This document shows positions 45,016 to 55,038 of a DNA stretch of 64,000 nt, one piece after another. This DNA is from Rufibacter hautae (GTDB taxonomy: Bacteria; Bacteroidota; Bacteroidia; Cytophagales; Hymenobacteraceae). Position 1 is the first letter of the stretch, and every line of letters begins with the position of its first letter. A program made the position numbers and the translations under genes. Location of the stretch: positions 2,164,589 to 2,228,588 of the forward strand of contig NZ_VKKY01000001.1 in NCBI RefSeq assembly GCF_008271695.1, read 5' to 3'. Below the pieces are notes generated by a model that was not told the origin of the DNA, ran no database searches, and worked only from the letters and a program-made list of their open reading frames with translations.

Positions 45016-46419
45016 ATGAAATACGATGTAACGGTAATCGGTTCCGGTCCTGGGGGCTACGTGGCAGCAATCCGCTGTGCGCAGTTAGGTCTGAAAACCG
45101 CCATTATTGAGAAATATTCAGTGTTGGGTGGTACTTGCCTAAACGTAGGCTGTATTCCGTCTAAAGCGTTGTTAGATTCATCTGAGCACTTCCACAATGC
45201 CGCGCACACCTTCAAGACGCACGGTATTGAAATTGAGAACCTGCGGGTGAACCTGGAGCAGATGATTGCCCGCAAAAGCGACGTCATCAAGTCTAACAAC
45301 GACGGGATTGCGTACCTCATGAAAAAGAACAAAGTGGACGTGTACAACGGCCTTGGCTCTTTCGTGAACAAGAACACCATCAGAATCACCGGACAGGACG
45401 GTGCCGAGCAGCAGATTGAAACTGATAAGGCCATCATCGCGACCGGCTCTAAGCCGATCAACTTGCCGTTTCTACCTGTAGACAAAAACCGGATCATCAC
45501 GTCTACCGAGGCCTTGACGTTGAAAGAAGTACCGAAGCACATGATCGTGATTGGCGGCGGTGTAATTGGTCTGGAATTAGGTTCTGTGTATGCCCGTTTG
45601 GGCGCGAAAGTGTCGGTAGTGGAATACACCGATGCTATCATCCCCACCATGGACCGTTCCCTTGGGAAAGAATTACAGCGCGTATTGAAAAAGACACTCG
45701 GCTTTGAGTTCTTCTTCGGGCACAAAGTAACCGGTGCCGAAGTGCAAGGCGAAGGCGTAGTAGTAACGGCTGAGTCTCCCAAAGGCCAAACCGTAACGTT
45801 TGAAGGTGACTATTGCTTGGTGTCCGTTGGCCGTAAACCGTACACCGAAGGCTTAGGCTTAGAGAACGCGGGTGTACAGTTGGGCGAGCGCGGCATGATT
45901 GCCGTAGACGATCACCTGCAAACCAACGTACCCGGCATCTACGCCATCGGGGACGTGATCAGAGGCGCCATGCTGGCGCACAAAGCCGAGGAAGAAGGTG
46001 TGTTGGTAGCCGAAATCATGGCGGGCCAGAAACCACACATCAACTATAACCTGATCCCAGGGGTGGTGTACACCTGGCCGGAAGTGGCCGGGGTTGGCTT
46101 CACCGAGGAACAATTGAAAGAGAAAGGAACTGCCTACAAAACCGGTTCTTTCCCGTTCAAAGCATCAGGCCGCGCCAAAGCGTCTATGGATACCGATGGT
46201 TTCGTGAAAGTACTAGCCGATGCGCAGACCGATGAAATCCTGGGCGTGCACATGATCGGACCCCGCATCGCGGATTTGATTGCGGAGGCTGTCGTTGCGA
46301 TGGAATTCCGGGCTTCCGCCGAGGACATTGCTCGTATGAGCCATGCGCACCCAACCTATACTGAGGCTATGAAAGAAGCTTGTCTAGCAGCAACTGAGAA
46401 CAGAGCCATTCATATCTAA
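45016..46419 (+). CDS. lpdA: Dihydrolipoyl dehydrogenase (E3)
   Basis: 467-aa FAD-dependent enzyme that re-oxidises dihydrolipoyl groups with NAD. FAD motif IGSGPGGYVAA, redox pair GGTCLNVGC (Cys41, Cys46), NAD-binding IGGGVIGLELGSVY, and C-terminal active His in SHAHPTYTE. ATG 45016 is chosen because the longer frame to 44962 starts inside the hairpin at 44952-44995. It follows sucAB and can also serve the other lipoate-dependent complexes encoded in the window. Confidence 0.96.
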   Translation: MKYDVTVIGSGPGGYVAAIRCAQLGLKTAIIEKYSVLGGTCLNVGCIPSKALLDSSEHFHNAAHTFKTHGIEIENLRVNLEQMIARKSDVIKSNNDGIAYLMKKNKVDVYNGLGSFVNKNTIRITGQDGAEQQIETDKAIIATGSKPINLPFLPVDKNRIITSTEALTLKEVPKHMIVIGGGVIGLELGSVYARLGAKVSVVEYTDAIIPTMDRSLGKELQRVLKKTLGFEFFFGHKVTGAEVQGEGVVVTAESPKGQTVTFEGDYCLVSVGRKPYTEGLGLENAGVQLGERGMIAVDDHLQTNVPGIYAIGDVIRGAMLAHKAEEEGVLVAEIMAGQKPHINYNLIPGVVYTWPEVAGVGFTEEQLKEKGTAYKTGSFPFKASGRAKASMDTDGFVKVLADAQTDEILGVHMIGPRIADLIAEAVVAMEFRASAEDIARMSHAHPTYTEAMKEACLAATENRAIHI

Positions 46420-46432
46420 GGTTTATTTACCT

Positions 46433-46475
46433 AAACAGCGAGGCCTCTTCTATCTTAGGAGAGGCCTCGCTGTTT
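46433..46475 (+). terminator. Intrinsic terminator of lpdA
   Basis: Perfect 15-bp arms AAACAGCGAGGCCTC and complement, 13-nt loop, then TTT. Confidence 0.92.
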
Positions 46476-46480
46476 TAAAG

Positions 46481-46518
46481 CGTTTATGGCCTGTTTTCTT
46501 AAAAGCAGGCCGTAAACG
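46481..46518. repeat. 38-bp palindromic repeat, copy 21
   Basis: CGTTTATGGCCTGTTTT left, AAAAGCAGGCCGTAAACG right; AAG/CTT flanks extend the pairing to 46478-46521. It lies 5 nt past the lpdA terminator. Confidence 0.82.
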
Positions 46519-46691
46519 CTTCTTTTTTTAAAGAGGGATACCAAGGCGTAACCAAAGGAGAATTCATCAATGCTGAGTTTGAGGTGCTGAAGGAAATCTG
46601 TATATCAGAAATATTGCTATAAAGTGTAGGGGACATTTGTTAGTTCTCCCTGATTCCTTACTTTTCTACTATCTAAGAAAATGCCGTCTGC

Positions 46692-48782
46692 ATGAAACAC
46701 CGTTTACTCAAAGCTCTTCTCCTTTTCTTTTGTTTTTTGCCCCTTTTAGCTAAAGCACAGCTAAAAGGGAACATCCTATCTTTTGGCGGAAAATACGGGG
46801 ATGGCATCTCCAAAGTCCTGCACGATAAAGAGGACAATAGGTATGTATTGGGTTCAATTGGAACGCCCGGTTCGTTAAGTTTGAACGAATACCAAGGCGA
46901 AGAGGTAGATTTCGGCGATTTTAAAAAGAGAATATTTAATGGCTTTATAGCAAAATTCAGCAAAGACAATAAGCTCTTATGGGTGAGGGAATGTCCAAAA
47001 GACCTGGGAGGTTCTTATTACGACTTTGCTATTGACGCTAGCGGGGCCGTATTTGTGACCGGTTCTGTGCACTATGTGCATTTTGTGCTGGAAAAGCTTG
47101 ACACCAACGGAAATCTACTCTGGGAAAAGAAATACCGATCCCAAACTATTTTCAGGGATTTTATTGGGCAAAGTGTGGCCACCGACAGTAAAGGAAACGC
47201 CTATGTAGTTGGTTCTTTTGACGGTACCGGCATGGACCAGTTAACGTTTGATTTTGTTGGAACCGGCGAAGACTACTACACAGACTTTCTAGCCAAGTTT
47301 AAGCCAGATGGAACGGTGGCATGGGTAAAGACATCTTTGAAGACTAATATGTCATATGACCGGGTGCTCGTAGATAGCCAAGATAATGTTATCACCGCTG
47401 GAGGGTTTAAAGATACCATCACAATAGGTGAAAATACTTTTATAAACAAAACTCCCGCGGATAGCTACGGGTCTGTGTACAATAAGCTATTGGTGAAAAG
47501 GAGCCCCGAAGGAGAGGTACTTTGGGCTAAAAGTTATCCCATCAGAACGCACGGATATGTAACATTGGCAGATGATAATTCTTTTTATCTTTTTACAAAT
47601 AATAGTGCATCAGACAATAAAGAAGTGACTCTTGATGGTGTCACCTATAACAATTCACTAGGTAGTGTTTTACTGAAATTAGATGCCAGTGGAACAGCCG
47701 AGTGGGCAATCCCATTCTGGTTGCCTCGCTATCCTGTTTCCTTGTTACCAGTAAAAGATGGACTCTATTTTGCAGGAAATTTATTCTCAGAGCTTGTCTT
47801 TAAGGACAGAGTCGTCAAAGGGAAATCATCTGGGGATTCCGATATTTTTTTAATGCATTTAACTTCTTCGGGAGAAGTTTTAGGAGTAATTACTTTTGGA
47901 GGGCAAAATACTGAAGGAAGTCCGAAGCTTTCTTACATGCCTAAAAGCAAAGCTTTAGGGTTAGCGGGGATTTTCTACAACCAACTTCCTATCAATGACA
48001 AATTCCTGCAGAGTAAAGGCGATGCCGATATTTTCATAGGTGAACTGATAGATACCTTAAGTGGGGAGCAGACGGCCAGAATAAGTGGCAGGCTGTATAA
48101 AGACCAGAATGCTAACTGCGTATTTGATGCTACTGATAAAGGCCTGGCCAATACCCTGATCAAGATTGAACCGGGGGCTTTCTACAGTATGTCAGATAGC
48201 GCAGGGAATTACTCATTTAGAGTGCCTTTGGGAACAACCACTATCACACCTGTGCTTTCCCCTGCTTCCAAGTCGCAGGTTGTAAAATCTTGTTTGGAAA
48301 CCGCTGAGGTGCTAACGGACAGCCTGAAACGCGACATCAAGAATGTGAACTTCGGGTACAATATTAAAGAGTGTGCAGTCCTTTCAGTTGATATAGCCGC
48401 TGACCGCCGCCGGCGCTGCTTCAGAAGTAGCACCACCGTTACCTACACCAATGAAGGCTCCGCAGCGGCGCACAACGTCAAAATCAAGGTCATCTATCCG
48501 CAATATGTAGTGCCCATCAGCAGCAGTTTGCCTTGGATAGCCAGACAAGATTCTGCCATGATTTTTGATATTGGCACTTTAAAGGCAGGTGAGCGCAAAA
48601 GCTTTACCATTGCAGATTCCACCATTTGCGGAAACGAATCCATAAGAGGGTTGAGCCAATGTGTGAAAGCTTTTATCACTCCTCAAAACTCCTGTACTCC
48701 CCAAAGCGAAGAATGGAACCAAGCCAGTGTGCCCTGGCTGCTAATTTCACAAATCAGCAACAGACGGCAGAATTCACCATAG
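46692..48782 (+). CDS. T9SS-type surface protein, N-terminal part of a frameshifted gene
   Basis: 696 aa. Signal peptide (ends LLAKAQ, about residue 23), then SBBP-like beta-propeller repeats (FIAKFSKDNKLLWVRE, VLEKLDTNGNLLWEKKY, FLAKFKPDGTVAWVK; about 30-450), a SdrD_B-like domain (ISGRLYKDQNANCVFDATDKG) and the start of a conserved beta-sandwich that breaks off near NQASVP. The last 15 or so residues are out-of-frame. The continuation is found in another frame from about 48730 (next entry); together they would encode one cargo protein of about 1275 aa. Cell-surface location is expected from the sorting domain in the second part. Confidence 0.85.
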   Translation: MKHRLLKALLLFFCFLPLLAKAQLKGNILSFGGKYGDGISKVLHDKEDNRYVLGSIGTPGSLSLNEYQGEEVDFGDFKKRIFNGFIAKFSKDNKLLWVRECPKDLGGSYYDFAIDASGAVFVTGSVHYVHFVLEKLDTNGNLLWEKKYRSQTIFRDFIGQSVATDSKGNAYVVGSFDGTGMDQLTFDFVGTGEDYYTDFLAKFKPDGTVAWVKTSLKTNMSYDRVLVDSQDNVITAGGFKDTITIGENTFINKTPADSYGSVYNKLLVKRSPEGEVLWAKSYPIRTHGYVTLADDNSFYLFTNNSASDNKEVTLDGVTYNNSLGSVLLKLDASGTAEWAIPFWLPRYPVSLLPVKDGLYFAGNLFSELVFKDRVVKGKSSGDSDIFLMHLTSSGEVLGVITFGGQNTEGSPKLSYMPKSKALGLAGIFYNQLPINDKFLQSKGDADIFIGELIDTLSGEQTARISGRLYKDQNANCVFDATDKGLANTLIKIEPGAFYSMSDSAGNYSFRVPLGTTTITPVLSPASKSQVVKSCLETAEVLTDSLKRDIKNVNFGYNIKECAVLSVDIAADRRRRCFRSSTTVTYTNEGSAAAHNVKIKVIYPQYVVPISSSLPWIARQDSAMIFDIGTLKAGERKSFTIADSTICGNESIRGLSQCVKAFITPQNSCTPQSEEWNQASVPWLLISQISNRRQNSP
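46731..46769. repeat. Possible copy of the 38-bp repeat inside a signal-peptide coding region
   Basis: TGTTTTTTGCCCCTTTTAGC left, GCTAAAAGGG right, with 11-bp arms (46741-46751, 46759-46769). It codes for the end of the signal peptide (FCFLPLLAKAQLKG). It fits the family spacing but could be chance. Confidence 0.4.
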
Positions 48783-50521
48783 CTAATGAAGGAGTTGGTG
48801 ATATGACGGATAGCACGAAGTATAGGGTGTACGCCAATGCTTCTCTGGTGAAGGAGGGGAAAGTCAAACTGCAGAAGGGGGCATCTACTACCTTGGAAAT
48901 GCCTTCCCAAGTGGTCACCTACCGGTTAGAGGCAGACCAGGTGCCGCACCATCCCGGCCAAAGCCGACCCACCGTAAGCTTGCAACCAACAAGCATCCCT
49001 ACAAATCTTCCATCCATGGCCATGCCAATGCCTATTGATGATTTCTACCAGGATGACGCCGATGCGGAGGTGGATATTTATTGTCTGGAGATTGTAGATA
49101 GCTTTGACCCTAATGACAAACAAGTAAGCCCTAGAGGAATTTCTTCTAGGCATTACATCAAAGCCGAGGATGAGTTAGAGTATTTGATTCGTTTTCAGAA
49201 TACAGGCACAGATGTGGCGTACAATGTGGTGGTAAAAGATACCATTAGTGAGCATCTGGATATCGCATCGTTGCGGGTGGGGTCAGGCTCGCATCCTTTC
49301 ACTTACACGGTCACTGGGAGAGGCAAGCCGGTGATTACGTTTACCTTCAAGAACATCAACCTGCCAGACCATAAAACCAATGAACCGGGCAGCCATGGGT
49401 TTGTGAAGTTCTCCATCGCGCAGAATCCAGACAACCCAAAAGGAACCGTGATCAAAAACACCGCCCATAATTACTTTGACTACAACAGTCCTATTGCCAC
49501 AAATGAAGTCACCAATATTATTGGGGATACGGTGCTTGTCTCGCCCGTAGCAGTTGCAGTCACTGATTGTGGTGTAGAAGAACCTACCGTTGCGCAGGCC
49601 GGAAGCACCATTAGTTTATGTGAAACCAGTAGTGCGGTCCTGAACGGAAACCAGCCTATCAAAGGAACTGGCAGATGGAAAGTCGTGAGTGGGCAGGCCT
49701 TTATTGTGGACTCAGAGAACCCTGGTTCTGCTGTTCAGGCCCTTGGGTACGGTGAAACGGTGCTGGAGTGGACGGTTTCTTTATGTAAGAAGACCTCCAC
49801 CAGCCAAGTAAAGATCTTCAGATACCAAGTGCCAACTGCTCCATTTATTGCTGAGGTGCCGCTGCAGTGTGAGGGAGATGCGTTAAGGCCATTGGTAGCC
49901 ACGGGTACCAACATCACCTGGTATTCAGATGCGGTCAAGAAACACAAGCTTTCTACAGGAAATGAATTCACCCCGTCTGTAACCAGCAGTACCACCTTCT
50001 TCGCTACGCAAAATATCAACGGGTGCGAAGGACCTGCAAAGGCCGTGGAAGTAAAGATTCAGCCTAAAAAGATTGAGATTGTGGCAAAGGGTGATACGCT
50101 AGTGGCTCCGCCGGCAGACAGTTACCAGTGGTACTTCAACGATGAACCCATGCCACATGCAAAAGGGCAGAAACTGATCGTGAAGAACTCAGGCCTCTAC
50201 AAAGCAAAAGTGGTAACCAATGGCTGTGAATCCATCAGCGAGAATCTGGAGCATACCATCCATTTGCCCGCAGCAGAACTCAAGGTGCAGCCCAATCCGG
50301 TTTCGGAAGCGCTCTCTTTGACTTATGCCTCCAACGCTACTGGGCAAGTTCAGTTGATCGTTAGAAGTCATTTGGGAATACAGGTGATGCATTTTTCCGC
50401 TGAGAAAAGCCTGACCGTACTGGAGAAAAACCTCATTGTAAGCAGTCTTGTGCCGGGGATGTATGTCTTGGAAGTAAGGTTAGGGAGAGAAGTACAGCGG
50501 TATAAGTTTATCAAACTCTGA
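48626..50521 (+). pseudogene. C-terminal part of the frameshifted T9SS surface protein (DUF7619-like, sorting domain)
   Basis: Open in a different frame from the preceding entry. Real homology begins near ALAANFTNQQQTAEF (about 48733); the earlier codons overlap the upstream frame and the TTG start at 48626 is not credible. Domains: a DUF7619-like repeat-containing surface domain (SFDPNDKQVSPRG, EYLIRFQNTGTDVAYNVVVKD), Ig-like regions, and a C-terminal type A sorting domain (ELKVQPNPVSEALSL to the end KFIKL). Joining the frames restores a typical T9SS cargo, consistent with a one-base loss (or -1 shift) near 48727-48731. It is either a recent inactivating mutation or a sequencing error. Confidence 0.8.
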
Positions 50522-50552
50522 TGCTCGCCTAAACTGGGTAGAAGGTGTATAA

Positions 50553-50592
50553 AAAGAAAGGGCTCTCCAGATGTAGGAGAGCCCTTCTTATT
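50553..50592. terminator. Intrinsic terminator between convergent genes
   Basis: AAGAAAGGGCTCTCC and GGAGAGCCCTTCTT arms with a short loop, past the T9SS protein gene. Confidence 0.88.
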
Positions 50593-50599
50593 TGAATTA

Positions 50600-50637
50600 T
50601 GTTTTGCGCCTGTTTTTAGTAAACAGGCCTTAAAACG
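50600..50637. repeat. 38-bp palindromic repeat, copy 22
   Basis: TGTTTTGCGCCTGTTTT left, AAACAGGCCTTAAAACG right; 3 nt past the stop of the minus-strand FadL-like gene and 7 nt from the terminator. Confidence 0.85.
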
Positions 50638-50640
50638 GTT

Positions 50641-52122
50641 TTAGAAGTTCCAGCCAACCGTAGCAATGAAGTTGGTGTTAGAGATTTTGCTGTTTACAGT
50701 GGGCACCGGTAAGTTGTAGAACTCTGAATTCTGATCACCTGCCTCCAGGTTGGTGTAAGGCGAGTACACGCTGTTGTATTTGCTGAATACCAGGGCACCG
50801 TCAATGAAGAAGTTGTTCTGCCTGATCCCGAAACCACCGGTATAGTAAGACCGGGCCTGATCTACGTCGCTGTCTTTGAACGGATCTCCGTAGAGCGCAT
50901 ATCCCGCTCTCACCCGGAAGATGTTGAACCGAGCCTCTGCACCTAGACGGTAGTTCAGGGCTTTGTTATACACATTCTTGATGGTCTGGTTCTCGTTCTG
51001 GAAAGAATCGTCGGAGTCAAGGCGAGAGTTGCTGTAGTCCACGTACTCCACATCGGCGGTAATGAACCCGTTCTTCCCTATAAAAAACGCTGCCCCACCA
51101 CTGGCTTTGAAAGGCGTGGTCAGGCTATACTCGTACTCACCCGGATCTGTGGAGAAGTACTGGTTAAGGGAAGCACCGGTTTCCGGCGCCTGGTTGAAGT
51201 TCACCGTGAGGTTGGTGTTATACCGGTCGGTTAACGTGTACCAGGTGGGCGTCTGCACCGAGAAGCCCAACCGCAGAGCGTCGCTCGGACGGTAGATGGC
51301 ACCCACGCGCAGGCTCAAACCAGACCCTTCGGTGGTTAAATCATCCCGCAGGCTCAGGTCGGTGATGTCAGAGGCGGGGCCTTCCTCAGAGTACGTTCTG
51401 GTTTGCTTGAAGCGCAAGGTAGTCAGGCCCAAAGATGCTCCTACAAAGAATTTGTCTCTGAAACTGGCACCGTAGGCAAAGTCCCACTGGTTCTGCGAGC
51501 CGGTAGTCTGGATGGTCTCTTGAAACGCGTTTGTCGCTGCCATATTAGGGAAATAGAACCCTTGGTCGTCTTCGTTGATCAGGTACGTTTCAAAGGCCAG
51601 TTCCTGCAGGGAGTTGGTGTTCAACCCAAAGGCATTGGCCCGTTGCGCGGCGTATTCCCCAAATTTTAGGTTATCCTCAGGGGCAGTAGCCCGATAGAAG
51701 CTGCGCTGGTTGAAGTTGTTCTGTCTGGTGAAGCCAATCCCGAAAGAGCTGGAACGCCAGTCACCTTCCTCGTCATCGGCTTTGCGGGTAGAGAACACGG
51801 CAGAGAAACCCGGGATGTTGAGGTTGTTGCGGCTATTGGTAGCCTGTGAACCATATACGGTGCTGTTGACCTCATTCACGTTCACACCGGCAGACACCGT
51901 GATCTCAGAGCGTCTGAAAAGACCCAAGCCAGCTGGGTTAGTGGAAAAAGAACCGGCGTCGCCGCCAAGGGCTACGTTGGCACCGCCAAGACCCATGGAG
52001 CGGGCAGTACCGCCAAATTCAGTACGGGAATAACGAAGAGCATCTACCTCATTCTGGGCAAAGCTCTTCCCGGCACTGCCTAACAAAGCCAGGCAGGCCA
52101 AAAGAAAGCTATATTGTTTCAT
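50641..52122 (-). CDS. FadL/TodX-family outer membrane transport protein
   Basis: 493-aa outer-membrane barrel with signal peptide (ends KSFAQ). The family opening is clear: SMGLGGANVALGGDAGSFSTNPAGLGLF, followed by repeated amphipathic strands and a terminal aromatic residue. FadL relatives take up hydrophobic compounds such as fatty acids or aromatics; substrate unknown. It lies 21 nt downstream of the Tyr/Gly-rich lipoprotein gene, so the two likely form an operon. Confidence 0.9.
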   Translation of the reverse strand: MKQYSFLLACLALLGSAGKSFAQNEVDALRYSRTEFGGTARSMGLGGANVALGGDAGSFSTNPAGLGLFRRSEITVSAGVNVNEVNSTVYGSQATNSRNNLNIPGFSAVFSTRKADDEEGDWRSSSFGIGFTRQNNFNQRSFYRATAPEDNLKFGEYAAQRANAFGLNTNSLQELAFETYLINEDDQGFYFPNMAATNAFQETIQTTGSQNQWDFAYGASFRDKFFVGASLGLTTLRFKQTRTYSEEGPASDITDLSLRDDLTTEGSGLSLRVGAIYRPSDALRLGFSVQTPTWYTLTDRYNTNLTVNFNQAPETGASLNQYFSTDPGEYEYSLTTPFKASGGAAFFIGKNGFITADVEYVDYSNSRLDSDDSFQNENQTIKNVYNKALNYRLGAEARFNIFRVRAGYALYGDPFKDSDVDQARSYYTGGFGIRQNNFFIDGALVFSKYNSVYSPYTNLEAGDQNSEFYNLPVPTVNSKISNTNFIATVGWNF

Positions 52123-52143
52123 GTAGTTAAAGGGAAGGGGGGA

Positions 52144-53238
52144 TTAATTTCTGCCTCTGCGACCACCGCCGCCACCTGAGCTGCTTCCACCACCGCTAGA
52201 AGAACCAGAGGAAGAACGGGAAGGCTCATAAGATGGGCTAGGCTCGTAAGAGCGGGTACGGGTTTCTGTTTGTCTTGGGGCCGGAGCAGGCGTGTACTCG
52301 GTCCGCTGGCGTCTGGTAGGCTGTGTACCTTCAGAACTTCCGGAGCTGGTACGCACTCTTCTTTCCTGAGACGGAAGGCCTATTTCCTGAGACTGGGTGC
52401 CGGCTGGCATCTGTCTGCGGCGCGGCTGTACGGTACCGTCTGCGTTGGTTACGTTACCACGAGACGAAGACCGGTTTCTGTAGCCTGGTTCCAGGGCAGT
52501 CGCGTTGCTGGATCTGTTGGTGCCTGGTGCGGCAATGCTGCCACGGCCGTCACGGGAAATGTTAGGATTACGACCCAGGTTGGAGCCTCTGTCATCTCTG
52601 CGTCCGTAAGCCACGCGGTTCGCAGTCACGCCTCTGCCACCGTAGTAGCTGTCATAGTACCCACCGCCATAGTACCCGCCACCGTATCTGTAAGGGTTGT
52701 AGCCATAGCCGTAACCAAGGCCATAACCCCAAGGGTTGTAGTAGCGGCCAAAGCCTAAGCCAATGCCAATGGAGATGCCACTGCTAGGGAAGAAAGGATC
52801 ATACATCGCCATGCTTGCCATACTTGGTCCGTAGAATGGGTCGTAGAAAGGATCCATCCAAGGGTTCATCATCACGGCTCTGGAGTAGTAGCGGCCGGGA
52901 TTATAGAACGGAGACTGGTAGGCGTAGTACGGATTCCCGAACGGCGCATCATAGTAAGAGTACTGGTAAGGCATGTTGTTGTTTCTGCGGTTCTGAGCAT
53001 AGGACCCTGGGTCGCTCACGCGCTCCGTGATGTCCCGGTCAGCGTCTTCCACCTCACCGGCGTCTGCATCGCTCATCGGTTGCTCCTGGGCCACAGGCTC
53101 AACATAGGTCACCTTGTCTGAAGAGGAAAAATACACGTCATCTGCCTCGCTGGTCTGCAGGTTAGAGGACGTGCTACATCCGGCCGCCAAGAAGCCCAGC
53201 AGCGGTAGTATGAGCAGTTTGTTGGTATAATATTTCAT
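52144..53238 (-). CDS. Tyr/Gly/Arg-rich lipoprotein of unknown function
   Basis: 364 aa with lipobox LAAGC (Cys21). The middle (about 90-210) is dense in Tyr, Gly, Pro, Asn and Met (PYQYSYYDAPFGNPYYAYQS; GYGYGYNPYRYGGGYYGGGY). The C-terminal third is rich in Arg/Ser/Thr and ends in a poly-Gly/Ser tail. No enzyme domain. It may be a surface-exposed matrix or cell-envelope protein. It precedes the FadL-like gene in the same orientation. Confidence 0.85.
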   Translation of the reverse strand: MKYYTNKLLILPLLGFLAAGCSTSSNLQTSEADDVYFSSSDKVTYVEPVAQEQPMSDADAGEVEDADRDITERVSDPGSYAQNRRNNNMPYQYSYYDAPFGNPYYAYQSPFYNPGRYYSRAVMMNPWMDPFYDPFYGPSMASMAMYDPFFPSSGISIGIGLGFGRYYNPWGYGLGYGYGYNPYRYGGGYYGGGYYDSYYGGRGVTANRVAYGRRDDRGSNLGRNPNISRDGRGSIAAPGTNRSSNATALEPGYRNRSSSRGNVTNADGTVQPRRRQMPAGTQSQEIGLPSQERRVRTSSGSSEGTQPTRRQRTEYTPAPAPRQTETRTRSYEPSPSYEPSRSSSGSSSGGGSSSGGGGGRRGRN

Positions 53239-53438
53239 GGAAGTATAGTAGTTGGTAATGGATGCTAGATCAATTCACGAGCCCAAACAAGAGTATCCGG
53301 TTCGCCAACGTTTCTATTCGGATATATTAACGTATTTTTGAGCCGAAAAGGTATAGATTCGCCTAAGAAATAAAGCAAAATCTATGCCGCGTTATTTAGA
53401 TATCGCTATATATTTCTTCTCTATCAAAGATACAAAAA

Positions 53439-54917
53439 ATGAGCAAAGGGTTGCCTAAACGAAGTGAGGATTATTCTCTCTGGTATAATGAGTTAGTGAA
53501 ACGGGCCGGGCTGGCCGAAAACTCGGCGGTGCGCGGGTGCATGGTCATCAAACCGTACGGATACGCCATCTGGGAAAAGATGCAGCGCGTCCTGGACGAT
53601 ATGTTCAAAGCTACTGGACACTCCAACGCGTACTTCCCCCTATTTGTGCCCAAAAGTTTGTTTGAGGCCGAAGAACAAAACGCCGAAGGTTTTGCCAAGG
53701 AATGCGCCGTAGTCACCCACTACCGCCTGCAAACTGACCCAGACAAACCCGGGAAACTGCGCGTTGACCCTAATGCCAAACTGGAGGAAGAACTCATTGT
53801 GCGCCCAACTTCTGAGGCCATTATCTGGAGCACCTACAAAGGTTGGATCCAAAGCTACCGCGACTTGCCCTTGCTCATCAACCAATGGGCCAACGTAGTG
53901 CGCTGGGAGATGCGGACGCGCCTGTTCCTGCGGACCGCTGAGTTCCTGTGGCAGGAAGGGCACACCGCCCACGCCACCGCACAAGAAGCCATTGCCGAGA
54001 CTGAGCAAATGCTGCACGTCTACGCTGACTTCGCCGAGAACTTCCTGGCTCTGCCAGTGGTGCGCGGCAAGAAAACGCCTAATGAGCGCTTTGCCGGAGC
54101 TTTGGATACCTACTGTATTGAAGGCTTAATGCAAGACGGAAAGGCCCTCCAGGCCGGTACATCCCACTTTTTGGGTCAGAACTTCGCGCAAGCGTTTGAC
54201 GTGAAATTTGCGACCAAAGAAGGCGGACTAGAGCACGTTTGGGGAACCTCTTGGGGCGTGAGTACTCGTCTGATGGGTGCCCTGGTCATGGCGCACTCCG
54301 ATGACGAAGGTTTGGTATTACCTCCAAAATTGGCCCCAATCCAGGTGGTGATTGTACCTATCTATAAAGGCGAAGAGCAACTGGCACAGATTTCTGAGAA
54401 GGTTTTAGGCCTGAAAAAACAATTAGAGGCCAAAGCCATCTCCGTGAAATTTGACGACCGCGACACCGAGCGCCCTGGCTTCAAGTTTGCCGAGTGGGAG
54501 CTGAAAGGTGTGCCAGTACGCATCGCCATCGGTGGACGTGACCTGGAGAACGGTACTGCCGAAGTAGCCCGCCGCGATACCAAAGAGAAAAGCTCACAGC
54601 AGTTTGATGACCTGGTGAACCTGATTCCTGCTTTGCTAGACGAGATTCAGGCCAACATCTTCCAACGCGCCCTGGACTTTAGAGAAGCCAACACCACCAA
54701 AGTGGATTCTTACGACGAGTTCAAGCGCATTCTGGACGAGAAGCCTGGTTTTGTACTGGCCCACTGGGACGGCACCTCTGAGACTGAAGAACGCATCAAA
54801 GAAGAAACCAAAGCCACTATCCGCTGCATTGCCCTGGACACTCCAGCGGAAGAAGGCGTGGACATGGTGACTGGTAAACCTTCCAGCCGACGCGTGTACT
54901 TCGCCAGAGCGTACTAA
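53439..54917 (+). CDS. proS: Prolyl-tRNA synthetase (archaeal/eukaryal type)
   Basis: 492 aa. The class II core is present: motif 2 region [20 protein letters not shown] and a GTSHFLGQ motif, then an anticodon-binding domain (VVIVPIYKG to IGGRDLENG) and the C-terminal domain that ends in Tyr. It lacks the long bacterial editing insert, so it belongs to the short type found in archaea, eukaryotes and many Bacteroidota. Monocistronic with its own terminator. Confidence 0.97.
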   Translation: MSKGLPKRSEDYSLWYNELVKRAGLAENSAVRGCMVIKPYGYAIWEKMQRVLDDMFKATGHSNAYFPLFVPKSLFEAEEQNAEGFAKECAVVTHYRLQTDPDKPGKLRVDPNAKLEEELIVRPTSEAIIWSTYKGWIQSYRDLPLLINQWANVVRWEMRTRLFLRTAEFLWQEGHTAHATAQEAIAETEQMLHVYADFAENFLALPVVRGKKTPNERFAGALDTYCIEGLMQDGKALQAGTSHFLGQNFAQAFDVKFATKEGGLEHVWGTSWGVSTRLMGALVMAHSDDEGLVLPPKLAPIQVVIVPIYKGEEQLAQISEKVLGLKKQLEAKAISVKFDDRDTERPGFKFAEWELKGVPVRIAIGGRDLENGTAEVARRDTKEKSSQQFDDLVNLIPALLDEIQANIFQRALDFREANTTKVDSYDEFKRILDEKPGFVLAHWDGTSETEERIKEETKATIRCIALDTPAEEGVDMVTGKPSSRRVYFARAY

Positions 54918-54954
54918 GATTTGGTAATTGGAGGAAGAAAACTTTATTTAATAG

Positions 54955-54996
54955 AAAACATAAACGGGAGCCTTGCAAGGGCTCCCGTTTATGTTT
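54955..54996. terminator. 42-bp perfect-palindrome terminator after proS
   Basis: AAAACATAAACGGGAGCC and complement meet at TTGCAA; all 42 bases are self-complementary. It lies between convergent proS and the TPR/bpX6-like gene. Confidence 0.92.
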
Positions 54997-55029
54997 TGGG
55001 GCGGTTTATTTGAAATTAGGCTTAAAACA
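54992..55029. repeat. 38-bp palindromic repeat, copy 23
   Basis: TGTTTTGGGGCGGTTTA left, TTAGGCTTAAAACA right; shares bases with the proS terminator and lies 9 nt past the stop of the minus-strand gene ending at 55039. Confidence 0.75.
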
Positions 55030-55038
55030 GGAGTGAGG

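Noticed and set aside
48626..48730. Start of the second T9SS frame as an independent gene
   Set aside because: These codons overlap the first frame, which carries the conserved sequence here; homology of the second frame starts later.
53423..53440. TATCTTTG box on the minus strand near proS as promoter of the Tyr/Gly-rich lipoprotein gene
   Set aside because: The upstream TTTG box is at the wrong distance (about 11 nt), so I could not support it.
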